From: Dendrobium chrysotoxum
Taxonomy: Eukaryota > Streptophyta > Magnoliopsida > Asparagales > Orchidaceae
Direction: 5' to 3'
Assembly: GCA_019925795.1 (NCBI GenBank)
Contig: CM034309.1
Span: 27,584,729 to 27,648,728 of the forward strand
DNA: 64,000 nucleotides
Below the pieces are notes generated by a model. That model was not told where the DNA came from. It was given only the letters and a program-made list of their open reading frames with translations, and did no database searches. Position numbers and translations under genes: made by a program. Below are positions 20,565 through 33,319 of this stretch, one piece after another (the stretch's first letter is position 1; each line of letters opens with the position of its first letter).

Positions 20565-21143
20565 TCAAGAAAGATGTGTTGAAGATTGTGCTCTCGTCTC
20601 TACAACCTCCTTTCTTTGAGCAACATGAGAAGGGTGAAAACTATTTCCACCAGAGAAGGGGTACGTAGAAGGAGCAACAAACTTTTTAGTAACCTCAGAC
20701 TTGACGTGCTTTAAGGATTTCGCCTCAGCAGTCTTCCTGGCCTGGACAACCTTCTTTCTGACTCTACGAAGGTAGTTCTTCATTTTATTCTTGCTGGCCT
20801 TGCTGACAACAGGGGTACTAGAACTTGACCCGATCTCAGGCTGAGATGGTAGCTCTTCTATCATTATCGACTTCTGGTTGTTATCCTTCTCAGTAGAAGA
20901 TACAATGGGTAAAGGGGTGACAACAGCCTCCATCTCGGAGATGGGGGAGTCAACTCCTGACCCTAAAGTAATCTCAACCAAGGGGACGTTCCTTCGTATT
21001 CCAGCAGACAGATCAATCATTTCTTCTCCATCGACTGATAACTTGAAGTCTTGGAATTGCATTTCAAACTGGATAAAATTACCAGAAGTGATTCCTTCGA
21101 CTATCAAGTTTCTATCTAGAGAGAAAATGAGTTTCCCAGCCAT
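20565..21143 (-). CDS. Doubtful 192-residue ORF of element A, function unknown
   Basis: Starts MAGKLIFSLDRNLIVEG and lies on A's sense strand between leader and tandem arrays, where gag would be expected. Residues about 1-80 look globular (GNFIQFEMQFQDFKLSV, then GIRRNVPLVEITLG). Residues 80-115 are Ser/Pro/Glu-rich, and residues about 116-150 are strongly basic (KNKMKNYLRRVRKK), suggesting nucleic-acid binding or nuclear entry. No zinc knuckle or known Gag domain is visible. A +1 shift after the stop would add about 50 more residues beginning LDYYIARINQ, so the ORF may be a frameshifted piece of a longer one. It is the only sizeable sense ORF in A's interior. I do not recognise it. Confidence 0.4.
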   Translation of the reverse strand: MAGKLIFSLDRNLIVEGITSGNFIQFEMQFQDFKLSVDGEEMIDLSAGIRRNVPLVEITLGSGVDSPISEMEAVVTPLPIVSSTEKDNNQKSIMIEELPSQPEIGSSSSTPVVSKASKNKMKNYLRRVRKKVVQARKTAEAKSLKHVKSEVTKKFVAPSTYPFSGGNSFHPSHVAQRKEVVETRAQSSTHLS

Positions 21144-21179
21144 TTGAGTGCTTAAATCCTGAAATTAATGAACAATGAT

Positions 21180-22660
21180 TTAAATTAGTTAATCTTGAAT
21201 TTGAATTTGAATTTTAAACTTGATTAATGTAATTCAAAATTTGATAATTCAATCATGTTGAGTTTAAATTCAAAACAGTGGTTCATAGAATTGACAATGA
21301 CTTAAGGGTTGTACCCGACACTTTCGCAACACCAATTGACTTGGGGCAAAATGTCAAAGTTCAAACTCAAACTTGAATTCAAAATTAAAATTAAAATTTG
21401 AAGTGACAATCAAATTCGAACTTAAGGTTGAGATCGTATTTTGAATCAAAGTTGAATTTGAATTTGAACTTAAGGTTGAAGTTGGCAGGATCTTTCTTCA
21501 AATTTTATGACTCAACAGATCGAGTTTCATTTAATCATGTAGGTGCACAAAATTGATATGAAAGATTCAGGGATCGAGCTCGACTCTTTTCGTTTCACCA
21601 ATTGACTTGGGTCGAAATGTCAAAGTCCCGATCAAAATTGAATCGACTTTATATTGGAAATCAAATTCAAATTTCAGTTTGAAATTATGTTTGGACTCAA
21701 AGTTAAATTTAAATTTGAGGCTCAAGTCAAATGGGTCTTTCTTCAAATTTTATGACTTAACAGACTAAGGTTCACTCAATCATGTAGGTGCATAAAATTG
21801 ATATGAAAGATCTAAGGATCGGGCTTGACTCTTTTCGTTTCTCCAATTAATTTGGGTCGAAATGTCAAAGTCCCGAATTTGACCTTGAAATCAAATCTGA
21901 AGTTTGAAGTTAAGTTTGGAATCAAATTTGAGTTCAATTTTGAAATTGAATTTGAACTTAAGATTGAATTCAGTTTTGAGGTTGAATTAAAATTTAAATC
22001 TTGGATTCAAATTCAAGCTTGAAGTTGGATTTAAATTAAAATTGAATTTGAATTTGAATCTGGATTTAAACTCAAGGTTGGAATTGAACGGATCCTCTTC
22101 AAAATTTGGAACTCAACATATTGAATTTTGTTCAAATATGTAGGTGTGCCAAATTAGCTTGAAGATCCTAAGGCTTGACTCTTTGCACCCCACCAAACAA
22201 TTTAGGGGTGAAATGTCAAAGCCCAGAATTAACTGGAGAATTTTGAATTTGAATTGCATGTGTTCAACTACAACAGATTATTGTAGAAGACATATAGCAA
22301 CGACGATTGAAGTTGGTTTGAAAGATTTTCCTTGACTTTTGAAACTCAAAATGTTGAGTTTTATTTTCAACATAATGGTTAACAAAAGTTAAGGGAAAAT
22401 CTAGACACCTGGTTTGACTCTTTCACCATATGGACTAGCCTGATGTGAAATGTCAAAATCAAAGTTTAATTAAAGGAAATTTGAATCTAGGTTTTGAGAT
22501 TGAGGGATTTTTGTAAATTGTGAAACTTAGCATGCAGGAATCTATTCGCATGCGAGTTTGCAACATATGCAAAAAGATTTTGACAAGCTTGGCTTGACTC
22601 TTTTGCTCTACCAATAGACTTGGAGGCAAAGTGTCAAAGCCCAGCTTGGAGGGAGGTTTC
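21180..22660 (-). repeat. Six degenerate repeats of about 180-350 bp in element A
   Basis: A box of the form GACTCTTT(T)CG...CCAATTGACTTGGG.CGAAATGTCAAAG recurs near 21320, 21585, 21825, 22172, 22415 and 22595, separated by GAATTTGAATTTGAA-type low-complexity stretches. In element sense this array is between the leader and the 192-residue ORF. Open frames across it (for example 21825-22022) are compositional. Confidence 0.7.
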
Positions 22661-23864
22661 ATAGACTCACCTCTCTTTTCACATGTCTTAATTGAGTTGA
22701 CCACACTCACCCAAGGAAGAAATGGGAGAGAGACCAACAGAAGAAAGGTAGTCAAAACTACTGATGTAACAAAATTCGTAGCGCTATTAAAGATGGAGAG
22801 AGAGATTTTCCCCAGTGGAGTCACCATTTTTTATTGTTTGATTGAAAAATATAGTTTTGAAAAGTGTTTTAATTTTCTTTGGGAAATGTTTAATTTCTGG
22901 AATTTAAATTTTATAATCGAATACTTATTATGAATGATATATCACCTCGAAAGGTGAACATATCGTTCCATAATAGGTTCTGATTACAAATCTTTGAATT
23001 TATCTGATTATTATAATCAAACTCAAGGAGAAATAATATATGATCCCGAAGGATCAAAATAATATTTAATCCATTGTTCGACTACAATAATTGAGATAAG
23101 AGATCATTAATTTCATATTTAAAGTTATGATTGTAATTAATATATCTATCCAGAGAAAGAAGATATCAATTACTATCGATAGTTCAAATATGATGATAAT
23201 GATCGTAAAGTTTGAATTTCCCAAAGATAATCAATTGAAGGTTTTGAAAACTTGATTTTGAAATCTGGTCTGGGTTTCTAAATCTCCTACGAGCGCAAGC
23301 CCTCGTAGTTAATTACATCGTAGGAAACCAGAAAATTTCCTACGAATACTCTCGATTAAAATAGCGATACAAATTTTACTTAGAATTCAAAGATTGATAT
23401 CAAAGGAGTTTAAAGGACTGGAAATTCAACAGGGATTGGTTCAAGATTGAACACTTATTTCTGGAGTCAAGGAAAGAAGAGTAGGAGGTGCTTTGAGATT
23501 CTGAATTACTTCAGAAACACCTCAAACTATCCTAAGTGTTGGGCTTGAATTAGATTGAAAGATATTTTAATGTTTGAGTGGTCAATTTTATTAGAAGGTG
23601 GGAATTAGATTCCCAGAAAATTGAGGTCTTAAGATTGAAGACATGCCTCAGAACCTAAGTCTAAAATGGGTACTGGAAACCAGTGACCCAGAACCTAGCT
23701 AATGCAGTGCAATCTGGACTTACCCCGGCCTGGATTGGGGAGCCAGCTAAACCACCTAAACGCTTTAAAACCATGAGTCAAAGTCTTTTAAATGTAGAGT
23801 GATTATGGGACATTGTTTAAGATTAGTTTAAGGAGAGTAGGGCTGACATCTAGAGCAGATTCCT
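22661..23864 (-). other. Leader region of element A with hairpins
   Basis: No ORF is supported. In element sense this follows the 5' LTR. Three hairpins: TATTATG...CACCT-CGAA-AGGTG...CATAATA (22926-22973), AATAATAT..GATCC-CGAA-GGATC..AATAATATT (23034-23072) and GTAATTAATATATCT...AGATATCAATTAC (about 23133-23175). On the sense (minus) strand both CGAA loops become TTCG; the second is closed by C-G, the classic stable UUCG tetraloop. The part 23275-23864 aligns with B's leader (42755-43345). No TGG-type primer-binding site next to the LTR is visible. Confidence 0.55.
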
Positions 23865-26800
23865 ATTTAGCCCTTTAACATATGTTGGGTTAAATGCTTA
23901 AGCTAAAAAAAAATGCAATTAAAATTTAGACTCAATTTTTAATTTGTATCTAATGCAATGCATGCTAGTTGACTCGATAAAATGCTTAAATCAATATGAA
24001 GCAGTTTTAAAATCAGGCTTAAAAATAGATTTTATCCTAGAGATTGCACAACATCCCCTTGGACAGAACTGCACCCTAATAGGTCAGGTGGTCTGCCAGA
24101 ACCCGCAGGCGGGGAGGTGCCTAACACGGAGGAGAAAAGTCAATATGTATGCATGAAAAACTCCCGGCGAGTCCGGGCTTACTTCTTAAGAGCGTTAGAG
24201 TTTCTATCTGAGCTTAAAAATTTTAATTTTGTTTAAGTAGAAAAGGTTTATGACCGTACCCTCATGAGCCTCCGATCGGGTTCCAGGCTAAATCAAATAC
24301 GACATGCAATAAGCGCCAAAAAACTACTAAAAGCATGCAAGTCCTTAATCGCGATCAACATCAAGTAATCAAATCAATCAAATAATTAAATTAATTAAAT
24401 AAATGCTCAAGCTGAAAGTCCATGTGGCAAGTGCCACTTAATTATACAACCCAGGGTCTGCAGGAAAGTAAAGTGGCCGGGTACCACTGACTACATCCTG
24501 GATTCTACTCCTAAGACTCAAGTGACTTTGAGATTTGAGATTCTTCTCGTTCTTCACTTCTTCGTCTTCTTGGAACTCCTTGGATCGTCGGGTCTAGATA
24601 TCCAAATGAAAAGAAATTCCCCCTGAATAGGAGTGTTATCTTTTCTCTTTGGATATTTAAAATTCATCATAATTTGGATCTCCAAATGGATAGGAACTCT
24701 CCCCTAAGGGATGTTCCTTCCTCTTTGGATTTCAAATTGGATGTTTAAACATCTCAATCTCAAAGTACTTTTAAATTTACAACTCAATTTACATCTCAAA
24801 TTACATCAATTAAAATTAAAAATCTAGACTCAACAACCTGCAGAGTTATCCTAATAATCAGCAGTTTATATTTGACATCCCAAACAGTTATATATTTGAA
24901 ATTATAATGCTCAATCACAGCCACACTTGGCCATGCTCTTTTAATTTTAAAGGGGGACTTAAGCATTCTGGAGCACCTGTGCAATTTAATATTTATGATT
25001 TTTGCCCCCTTTAATTTATGCCCTGTATGAGCATGGCCACATGCATAAGATTGAATTAGTACAAATCGTCCCTAGCCTAGGGGTAGATCTAACGTACAAT
25101 CAAATCAACACAGAATGCATTAAATAAATAAACAATCACATCAACATCAATTCTATGTCTAGCAAACAGCATGCAGTGAAAGCTCGAAAACCCGGCACGC
25201 AGCAGAAAAGTAAACACCGGCCTAGCCTAAGACTAGAGTTGGTTGTCCTAGTAAACCATCTAAAGTGTGTGAGGTAGGCTATGTGGTTTTGATATGTCCT
25301 AAATAGGATAATTTGATTGAAGTTGTTTAAAGTTCTAATTGGTTGAAGGCTTAACGGAAGATTTAATTTGAATTTAAATATTAATAACTTGAAATTGATT
25401 TTAAATTTGATTTTAATTGTTTGTTGGATATCACCTTTGTTTCACACCGAGGCCGTGAAGTTTATTTCACCTTCCTTGGGGCTAATTTAATAGCCTCGTA
25501 GGCCTGGGTTACCCAGTGGTACCCGATATAATTAAGTGATTTGATTTTAATTAAGGTTTGAAAGTTAATTAAACTTAATTAGAATTGGTTGATTGCTGGT
25601 TTTAATGTTAAATTAATGTTTTCTGGAATTTTTAATGATTTATTGAATTTTGGAATTTTTTTGATTATTTTAATGATTTAATTAAGTGGTTAAAAATTGA
25701 CTTTTTGACCCCTAGTGTTTTCTGGAAATTTAATATTTTATTAAAATACTAGACCTTAATACAATCAGTTAGACAGTAAGTACACTGAAATTAGATTTTT
25801 CTACATTTTATTATGAAGGTTTGAAGTTTTGACTTGAATTTGAACTAGGTTTGACCAAAAGTTGACTTTTTCAAATTTGATTGATTTCTGGAAACTTAAA
25901 ATTTTTAATAAATATTAGAGCTTAAGATGAGTTATATGCCTTTGAGTTTGCTCAATTTGGAGTTCATTTGAATTAGTTATGAATTTTTGAAGTTTTGAGT
26001 ATTTAATGAATTATTTAAATTGTTTAATTAGAGACCCTTTTTATGATTTGAATCCAAATGACTTCCAAACTTCTTGAAATCAACTCCAAAGGTCAGGAAT
26101 GACCTAAGGAGTGATTTCTAAGTGTTTGAGAAATTTTTGGAATTTTTAATTATTTTTAATTAATTAAATTAATTAAATATTGAATTTCAATTAAAATTAA
26201 ATTAAGCTTAATTTTGAAGTCCAGTCAAGGGGCTTTTATTTTTCATTGATTAAGAGTTTGATTCTGGTCAGTTAGAGGGGTTAATTGTATTTTTTGGATT
26301 TAAATTTGATTTATTACAATTTTTGGAAGGTTAAATGGTTTAATCAAGGTTCAAATTTGATTAAGTTAATTAAGTGGCTTAATGATTTCAAAATCCAGTG
26401 GAAAATTTCCTATGAGTTGAGAGTATCACTAAGTTCAAGTGTTCAAAGTTTCAAATCAATTTGAAGTGTATCCTAATTATTGGAGACTTTCTAAGTTCTC
26501 TAAATGAGTCCTTGATTATTATCCTTAATGACACTAGGTTTAATAGGCTTGAATCAAAGTTTATACTAACCCTTGATTAACATATGAATATAAACATGCA
26601 TGAATACATCAACATATTCAACACCTAAATCTAGGAGAGCCTTAGGTGTGTGTGTGCACCTTAAGCATGCAAAGATCAAAATGACTTAGTTAATTAAAAG
26701 ATTATTTAATGAGTAATTAACTTAATTAATTACTCATTGAATAATCACCACTCCACATTAATGCTACTCAAATAGCTTAACCTATGTTTTAAATTTCATA

Positions 26801-29800
26801 AGATCTCTCAACAATTAAAGATTTAAGAAAATGTAATTTTAAAATATACTTTAAAATATATAAATACACATATATCTATATATAAATATATGAATTTTAA
26901 AATTAAATAAATAAAAATATCATCAAAATAATTTAAAATATCTTGAGAGATCTTCTGATTTTTCAAAATTTATATATATATATAAAAAAATTAATTTTGA
27001 AAATATTCAATATAATATTTAATTATATCTTAAAATATAATTATAATAATTCAAATTAATTAAAATGAATTAAATTAAAAATTATTTTAACTTCTGAAAT
27101 ATTAAAATATGTTTAATAATTTATTAAAAAAATTTAAAATGTATTTTTTTAACTTTTGAAAAATATTCCAAATATTTTCAATTAAATATTAGTTTAAAAT
27201 ATTAGATATTTAATATTTTAAATAATTTAAAATATATAAAATATTTTAAATTAATATTAATTTTAAATTAAAGGGTTTAATTTTCTGAGCATTTTGACAT
27301 ATTATATGAAATATTTGGAATTAAAATGAATTTTTAATATTTTTTTGAAGTTTTTAAGGTTTAAAATAGATTTAAAATTAATTAAATCTTAAAACACTAA
27401 TAAACTGGCGGCGGGAGGCTACGTGGCGCTCAGTGACTGGCTGGTCAAAACCGCGCGGCGGCAGGCATTTAATGCCAATCATTGGGCGGCGGCGGGCCCA
27501 CGCGCTTTTGACTTAATCCAGTCAGCAGCCCGTCCGTGCCGTTCGATCTAGCGCGGGATCGAACCGACGGCTGAGATGGAGCCAGACCAACTTCTCGAAC
27601 ACGGGATCAGCTCCGCGGTTTGAGCTAACCACGGGAAGGCTAAATCGTAACCGTTGATCATAGGATCAACGGTCACGATTTAATGCAGTTGTAAAACTGC
27701 GTAGCCCGAGCCCTAAAATAGAAAACTGGCTCGTTCTCGTTAAATACTTAATGGATTCAAGTGAAATTTTAAACCTAGATTAAGCTCATGAACAGAAAAT
27801 ATGTGGAGTTCTTTATTTGACTTAAAAACAGCTTTATGAAAAGCTATTTTAATCTAAGTGCAACGAATTAGGGTTTAAGATTTAAGAAGATCTAACCGTT
27901 CGATTTGAGGAATTTTGGATTCTCTGAGCTTGTAGACTGTCCAAGATTATTTTCCTAGTTGAAGTCGTGGCCTGAAACTCACTGGATCTGGAGATCTTGG
28001 CCTGGAACGAACTTGAAACTTAGGTGGCCGGAGGATCGTCGCCGGCGAGCTCCTGGTGGCCAGGTTTTGATCAGGGAAGCTTAAGGAAACTGTAGGGAGC
28101 TCAAATGAAATCTCAGAGGGGCCTGAGAATGTTGGAGTAGTGAGAGAATGTAAGGGGTTCAATTGAGCTCGTTTTTGAGCTTTTTGCCCTATTCAACCTT
28201 CTCCAGGCCAAATGGATGATCATGATGGCTTTGGAGGCTTGCCAAGATGTTGACAAGTGTCCCTAGACAGTTATAGTAGCAGGGAATAAAGGACTACAAG
28301 GACAATGAGGTGTAAAGGTCTTTGTCCTTGGCTAACCAACTTGGGACCACTTGGAGCTAATTAAACTTTAATCTCAGGATTATAGGAGGCTTAAGAAGCT
28401 TCCAGAAATGATTTGAAATAGCTGGAATGAAATGGATTAGAAGGGATTAAGCTTAAGGTGGGTTTTGACCATTTAAAGCCATTTGGAGGCTTCTTTGACC
28501 ATTTGTTGACTGGTTTGACCAGTCAATAGGTCAAATCAAATGATGTGGCACCTAGGTGTCATCAAGGGATGGTTTGGAAGAATTTTGATGCCAAGGGATT
28601 AAAATTTAAATGGATATATGAAGATTTAAAGAAGGGTTGAGCATGCTTTGACCCATATGAACCTATTATTGACTGTTTGACTGGTCAAACAGTCAACCTA
28701 AGCCTAAGTGGACAAGGCATAGATCTTAGGAATTGATTGAATGTATCTCAAGATTTTGATATGATTTGCTTAAAGTTTGAAAAAAGGGTTTGAAGTGGTT
28801 TTGACCAAGTCCTATAGTTGACTTGGTCAACTATTGGTTGGATCAAGGATCCCATCAAAGCCAAATCACTCAAGATTATGTTCAAGGAGTTTTGAGAAAA
28901 AGTTGAAAACATTTGAGGTTTGATTTGATGTAGGGAGGCTTAAGGATTGAACTGGTCAACCTAGGTTGACTTGGTCAACCAGGTTGACCTAAGGTCAGAG
29001 TTTGGGCTGGAATGATTCAAAATGAGGTTTAAAGTCTGGTAGAAGTGGTTTGAGGGTTTGAATAGGTCATCTAGGTCAAATGACCTTTTTAGGCCCTTAA
29101 TGGGCTTAATGGGTCAACTAGGTTGACTTGGTCAACCAGGTTGACCCAGGGTCAAGGATTGGGTCCAACCAGTTCAGAATAATATTCTGAGTCTACTGGT
29201 GGTGGTCTCAAGATCTGGAGAGGTCATTTGATCAAAATGACCTATTTGGGCCCTTAATGGGCCTTTTAGGTCAACCCTGGTTGACTTGGTCAACCAGGTG
29301 GGTCCAGGGTCTGGAAATGGGTTCAACAGATTTGAAATGATATTTGGAGACCAATGGAGGTGGTCCCAAGGTCAGAGGAGGTCATTTGGTCAAAATGACC
29401 TGTTTTGACCCTAAAGGGCCTTCTAGGTCAACTAGGTTGACTTGGTCAACTAGGTTGACCCAGGGGCTGGTTCTGGGTTCAATGGGTTTGGTTTGACATT
29501 TGAAATTTGCTGGAAGTGACTGCATTTGATTTGGAGCTCATTTGACCAAAGTGACTATTCACACCCCATAGGGGTATTTTGGTCATTTTGACCCCTGGTC
29601 AGCTGGGGGTCAAACTGAGTCCAACAAAATGTAGTTTAATGCTCAATAAGTCATAATCAAGGGTCTGGAGGTGATTGGAGGCTTTGGAGAAAGCTCCAGG
29701 GTCAAAATCCACTGGGTGGTAGGTCCAGTGGCATGGACTGTAAATATTTGAAGATTTTACAGCCTTTGCATTTCAATTCAGTTTCTGGGGTTAGAGATCT

Positions 29801-30644
29801 CAGAATGAGCTCAAATTTGGAGGGTTACCTCTAGAGACATGTCACATCAGTGTGGAACTGACGGATCTTGAATCAGAGGTCAATTAATAGGGTTTTGAAA
29901 TATTCAAAGATTTGCTGGAAAAGGCTTTCAGGACTTAGACCTTTGGCCTTGGATTTGAAGCTGGAGATTTGGTTTTGAATTGGATTTTAAGCATGAATGA
30001 TAGGATTTGGTTTAATTTTAGGTTGAATTGAAGCTTGAATTGATCTAGAGGAATGCTAGGGTTTAGAATAGGTCCTAGGGTCCAAATCAGCTTAAGGGAA
30101 TCCTAGGGTCTAGAATAGATCCTAGGGACTGAAATCTGGGAAGATCCTAGAATCTGGAAGTCCTAAGGAAATCCTAGGATATGGGGTCTGGAAGAATTCT
30201 ATAATCTAGAAGAATCCTAAGATCTAGGAATCCTAAGATTCAAGATCTAAAAGGATCTTAGGATCTAGAGTAGATCCTAAAGTTTGATTTCTAGGAAGAT
30301 CTTAGGGTCTGGAAGTCCTAGGGCCTGGGATTTAAAATAGTCTTAGGATCTAGAAGAATCCTGAGTTCTAGATAGATCTAGGAGAATCCTAGGGTCTAAG
30401 AGGATCATATGATCTAGAGTCAGGTAGAATCCTAGGGTCTGAAGTCTAGGAGAATCCTAGAATCTAGATTTGTCTTAAATTATATTGATCTGGGGTCAGG
30501 ATTGATTTGAATTTGGATTGATCTTAAAGTCTGGATTGATCTAAGATTAGATTGATCCTAGGGTTAAGATTGATCCTAAGGATTGGAAAGATCCTAAGGT
30601 CTGGGTTGGTCCTACTGAGCTCATACAAAAAAATGAGGTCAACA
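23865..30644 (-). repeat. Right long terminal repeat of element A (5' LTR in element sense)
   Basis: Direct repeat of 8826-15614, about 1-2 percent different by eye over sampled segments, so insertion was recent. It ends GAGGTCAACA at 30644 and abuts the gag of element B without a spacer. Same internal order: conserved core, AT-rich tract, GC-rich block (27412-27690), W-box tract (28450-29480), GATCCTAGG short repeats (30050-30600). No gene. Confidence 0.88.
28450..29480 (-). promoter_or_regulatory. W-box-rich tract in the right LTR of A
   Basis: Same TTGAC/GTCAA-rich tract as 13420-14440, with inverted pairs GTTGACTTGGTCAAC preserved in nearly all positions. As this LTR is the 5' LTR of A, it would be the copy able to drive the element. 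Confidence 0.5.
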
Positions 30645-31650
30645 AAGGTTTAGAGTTTTTGATGGATTCGGAAACCCAAGGCAGCATGTAGCTCAGTACC
30701 GGGCTATATGTTGCAACATAGGAGGGAACGATGCTTTGATGTTGAGATTGTTTGTCAGCAGTTTAGTTGGGGTGGCGTTTTCCTGGTACGCCGACCTCCC
30801 CAATGACTCAGTTCGCACATTTGCAGAGTTAGAACAGCTTTTTGTTCAGAGATTTATCAGTGCTGAGCACCGGGTCACAGTTGGAGAGTTAGTTATGGCC
30901 AGACAGCGGCCCCGTGAGACTCTACCGGATTATATAGTCAGATGGAGGAATCTTAGTTTGCAGTGTGAGCCCCAGTTACAGGAGCAGCATGCAGTAGAAA
31001 TCTTGTTGAAAAACATAGATGGCCCTATAGCTCCTTACTTGAAGGGTTTTAACATTAGAACCTTTCAAAAGTTGTTGACAAAGGTGGTTAGTTTGCAGGA
31101 CAGCATACCTGATGCAGTCCCTCCTAAGGTTGAGAGTCAACCCTCGCGTAGACCTCAACGGCAAGAGTCTTCTGGGGCACCTCCGCCTAGGAGAGGGGAG
31201 GTACACAATACCTATAGACCATCAGATAAGGGCAAGAAGCCCTTAGCCAGTTCAGTACCACAGCAGTCGTCGTACACACCTGGGCAGTCAGCAGTACAGG
31301 CTAGATCCTCCCATAGGACTTCAGAGGGTCAGTTGTCATTACAAGAGAAGCTCGACAAGGAATATCCCTTTAAGAGGGAAAGTGTGCAAAAGATATTTAA
31401 ATTCCTTGTTAGAAATAATATCATAATATTTCTATTTAATAAGAAGAAAAATGAAGAAGGACTGATAGAGCACCCGTTATATTGCCCCTTTCACCGGCAT
31501 ACTGGGCATGTCCTTGAAGATTGTTTTGTATTCAAGGATAGGGTGGAGAGCCTTATGGCTAGTGGAAAGATTCACCTGCAAGATAGTGATTTAGTGCAAC
31601 CTCAAGGCAAAGTGGCTCAGGATGTGCAAATGAATGCAAGCCCCAGTTAG
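30645..31650 (+). pseudogene. Ty3-type gag fragment of element B, 5' truncated
   Basis: The frame reads RFRVFDGFGNPRQHVAQYR directly from the junction with A, so about the first part of Gag is missing; the first internal ATG is at 30736, giving 304 residues. The capsid-like retrotransposon gag domain follows: FVSSLVGVAFSWYADLP, FAELEQLFVQRF, ARQRPRETLPDYIVRWRNLS. A Ser/Gln/Pro-rich linker comes next, and near 31470-31530 the CPFHRHTGHVLEDCFVFKDR segment, the modified zinc-binding motif usual in Gag of Ty3 Tat/Athila-like plant elements. The frame is intact to the stop at 31648-31650. Its product would package element RNA; truncated at the start, it is probably not functional. No protease or RT follows. 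Confidence 0.82.
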
Positions 31651-32129
31651 TGTGATGATTGATAGCAGTTAGCAGAACACCCCTTAGTTCTAGGGGGAGT
31701 GGTAGCTCGCACTCTCTCGCAAGACAAGGGATATGACCAGACATCCAGTTCAGAGTTCAAAGACAGTTGAGAGGAGGCCTTGATAGGCCAAGTCGATAGT
31801 TGTCAATTCAACTCTTTTACCTGTTTCTTTTCCTTTATTCACTGTAGTGCCTATTGAGCGCACTTCCTTTCTTTCATATACTAAAAAAAAAGAGAAAAAA
31901 AAAGAAAAAAAGAAAATATAAAAAAATATGATGATAAAAAAAAAAGAGAGACGCTCTCAGTTGAGCAAAACCGGTTGCCCTTGTCACAGGTGGAACCCGG
32001 TAAAACTCTCTAAGAGCTCAAATTTCCCAAGCTTTTCTTTTCTCCTCCTTCGAAGCATCTCGACGGTTGCTTCAAGGATGACCCTACACTTGCATTGTTA
32101 TGATTCTTTATGATTATAGTAATCTTCAT
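31651..32129 (+). other. Post-gag non-coding stretch of element B
   Basis: No gene seen. It holds a purine-rich A/G run (about 31880-31955) and a CT-rich stretch. Protease and RT, which would follow gag in an autonomous element, are absent. Confidence 0.6.
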
Positions 32130-33015
32130 TAGTGATGTAGTACATCTTGTTCTCGATGTTAACATCACTTCTTTGTAGGCTTAGATTTTTCTAAAGAAAG
32201 ATCAGCCTCATCTTCTACTCTCAATCAATAACTCACTTTCCCATTCATATCTCGCTCTCAGCTGCTAGAGCGGTCTTATGGATGTAGCGATGTTGCTTTC
32301 ATCTCTCACAGGGTCCCACCAGTCAGTGTGGATGTTATCGTTGTGAACTGTTGATGATTATTATTCTTATTCTTAGTTATTATCCTCGGTGGTGAGTGTC
32401 TCCCCTCGCTACCTTGAGTTATTTCCCTAGTTGTGATGTAGTACATCTTGTCTCGAATGTTAGCATCACTTTCTCAGGAGCTTTGATTTTCTGGCAGATG
32501 ATCAGCTCCTTGGTTTCTTTACCGATATAATTCCTCATTTATGCCCTACTCTTAAATAGCAGAGTAGTTCTATGGACGAGTTGAGGTCACTCTCACTTTC
32601 CACAGGGTCCCACTAGTTTGTGTGGGTGCTACCGCTGTGATCTTCTGATGATTGTTAATCTGATTCATATTTACTATCCTCGGTAGCGGGTGTGTCCCCT
32701 TGCTACCTTGAGTTGTTTCCCCAAACTGTGATGTAGTACACCTAGTCCCAGTTGTTAGCATCGCTTCTTTGTGAGCGTTGATTTTCTAGTAGAAGATCAA
32801 TGCCCTAATTTCTTTGTCTACATACATCCCTATTGGGACCTGACTCGTGGCTGCCAGAGAGGTCCCGTAGCTCAGTTGATGTTGTTTTCTCTTCTTACAG
32901 GGTCCCCATCAGTTAGTATGGGCCCACCACTATAGTTCCTTGATGATTATTTCTCCTTGATATCATTTTCTTCTTTGCAGCGGGTGTGCTCCCTCGCTGC
33001 TTTAGTCGTTGTCCA
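32130..33015 (+). repeat. Three tandem units of about 300 bp in element B
   Basis: Units begin near 32132, 32432 and 32728 with TGATGTAGTACAnCTnGTC followed by GTTAnCATC(A/G)CTT, and each contains (C)ACAGGGTCCCACCAGT and a GGGTGTGTCCCCTCGCTACC-like box. The third is more diverged. They are unrelated in sequence to the array that follows. Confidence 0.78.
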
Positions 33016-33319
33016 CCTGGGATGGGGTTACCCCTCTCACACTGCTGAGGGCGTACCCCTTCCTGTTATTATATGAGGTATTATTATGATGTTTCCCTCT
33101 TTTTCATGTGATATTAGTATTACCTAAGAAACTCCGTCGGTATTCGGATACTCGTGGCCACGACGATTTATCCTCTACCACGTGGTAACCAAAGCGCTAG
33201 CTTGGGGTTCCTTAGACAACTTCTCTCTCAGAATTCTTCTACTTATCTTTCCTTTCTCCCTCACATTCCTACACAGATCTGTGTCAGGTTGGTGTTGAGG
33301 TGACTGTTTCCTCTTCTTA

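Larger units (their letters stand above)
8826..30644 (-). mobile_element. Element A: giant-LTR, pol-less retrotransposon (about 21.8 kb)
   Basis: Two direct repeats of 6789 bp (8826-15614) and 6780 bp (23865-30644) enclose 8250 bp. On the minus strand each repeat begins TGTTGACCTC and contains CCCAACA 18 bp before its shared end. The sequence just outside TGTTGACCTC in the left copy (minus strand TTTGGGGTCCATT) matches the sequence before the LTR of element B, and the sequence next to the other end matches B's leader, which sets minus-strand orientation. The interior has one doubtful ORF, three kinds of repeat array and no RT, integrase or RNase H. It resembles large non-autonomous retrotransposon derivatives, probably Ty3-like because its relative B carries a Ty3-type gag. 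No clear primer-binding site or matching target duplication was seen. Confidence 0.8.

Noticed and set aside
32860..32900. tRNA-like box A (GTAGCTCAGTTGATG)
   Set aside because: No box B or cloverleaf follows, and it lies inside a roughly 300-bp repeat of element B.
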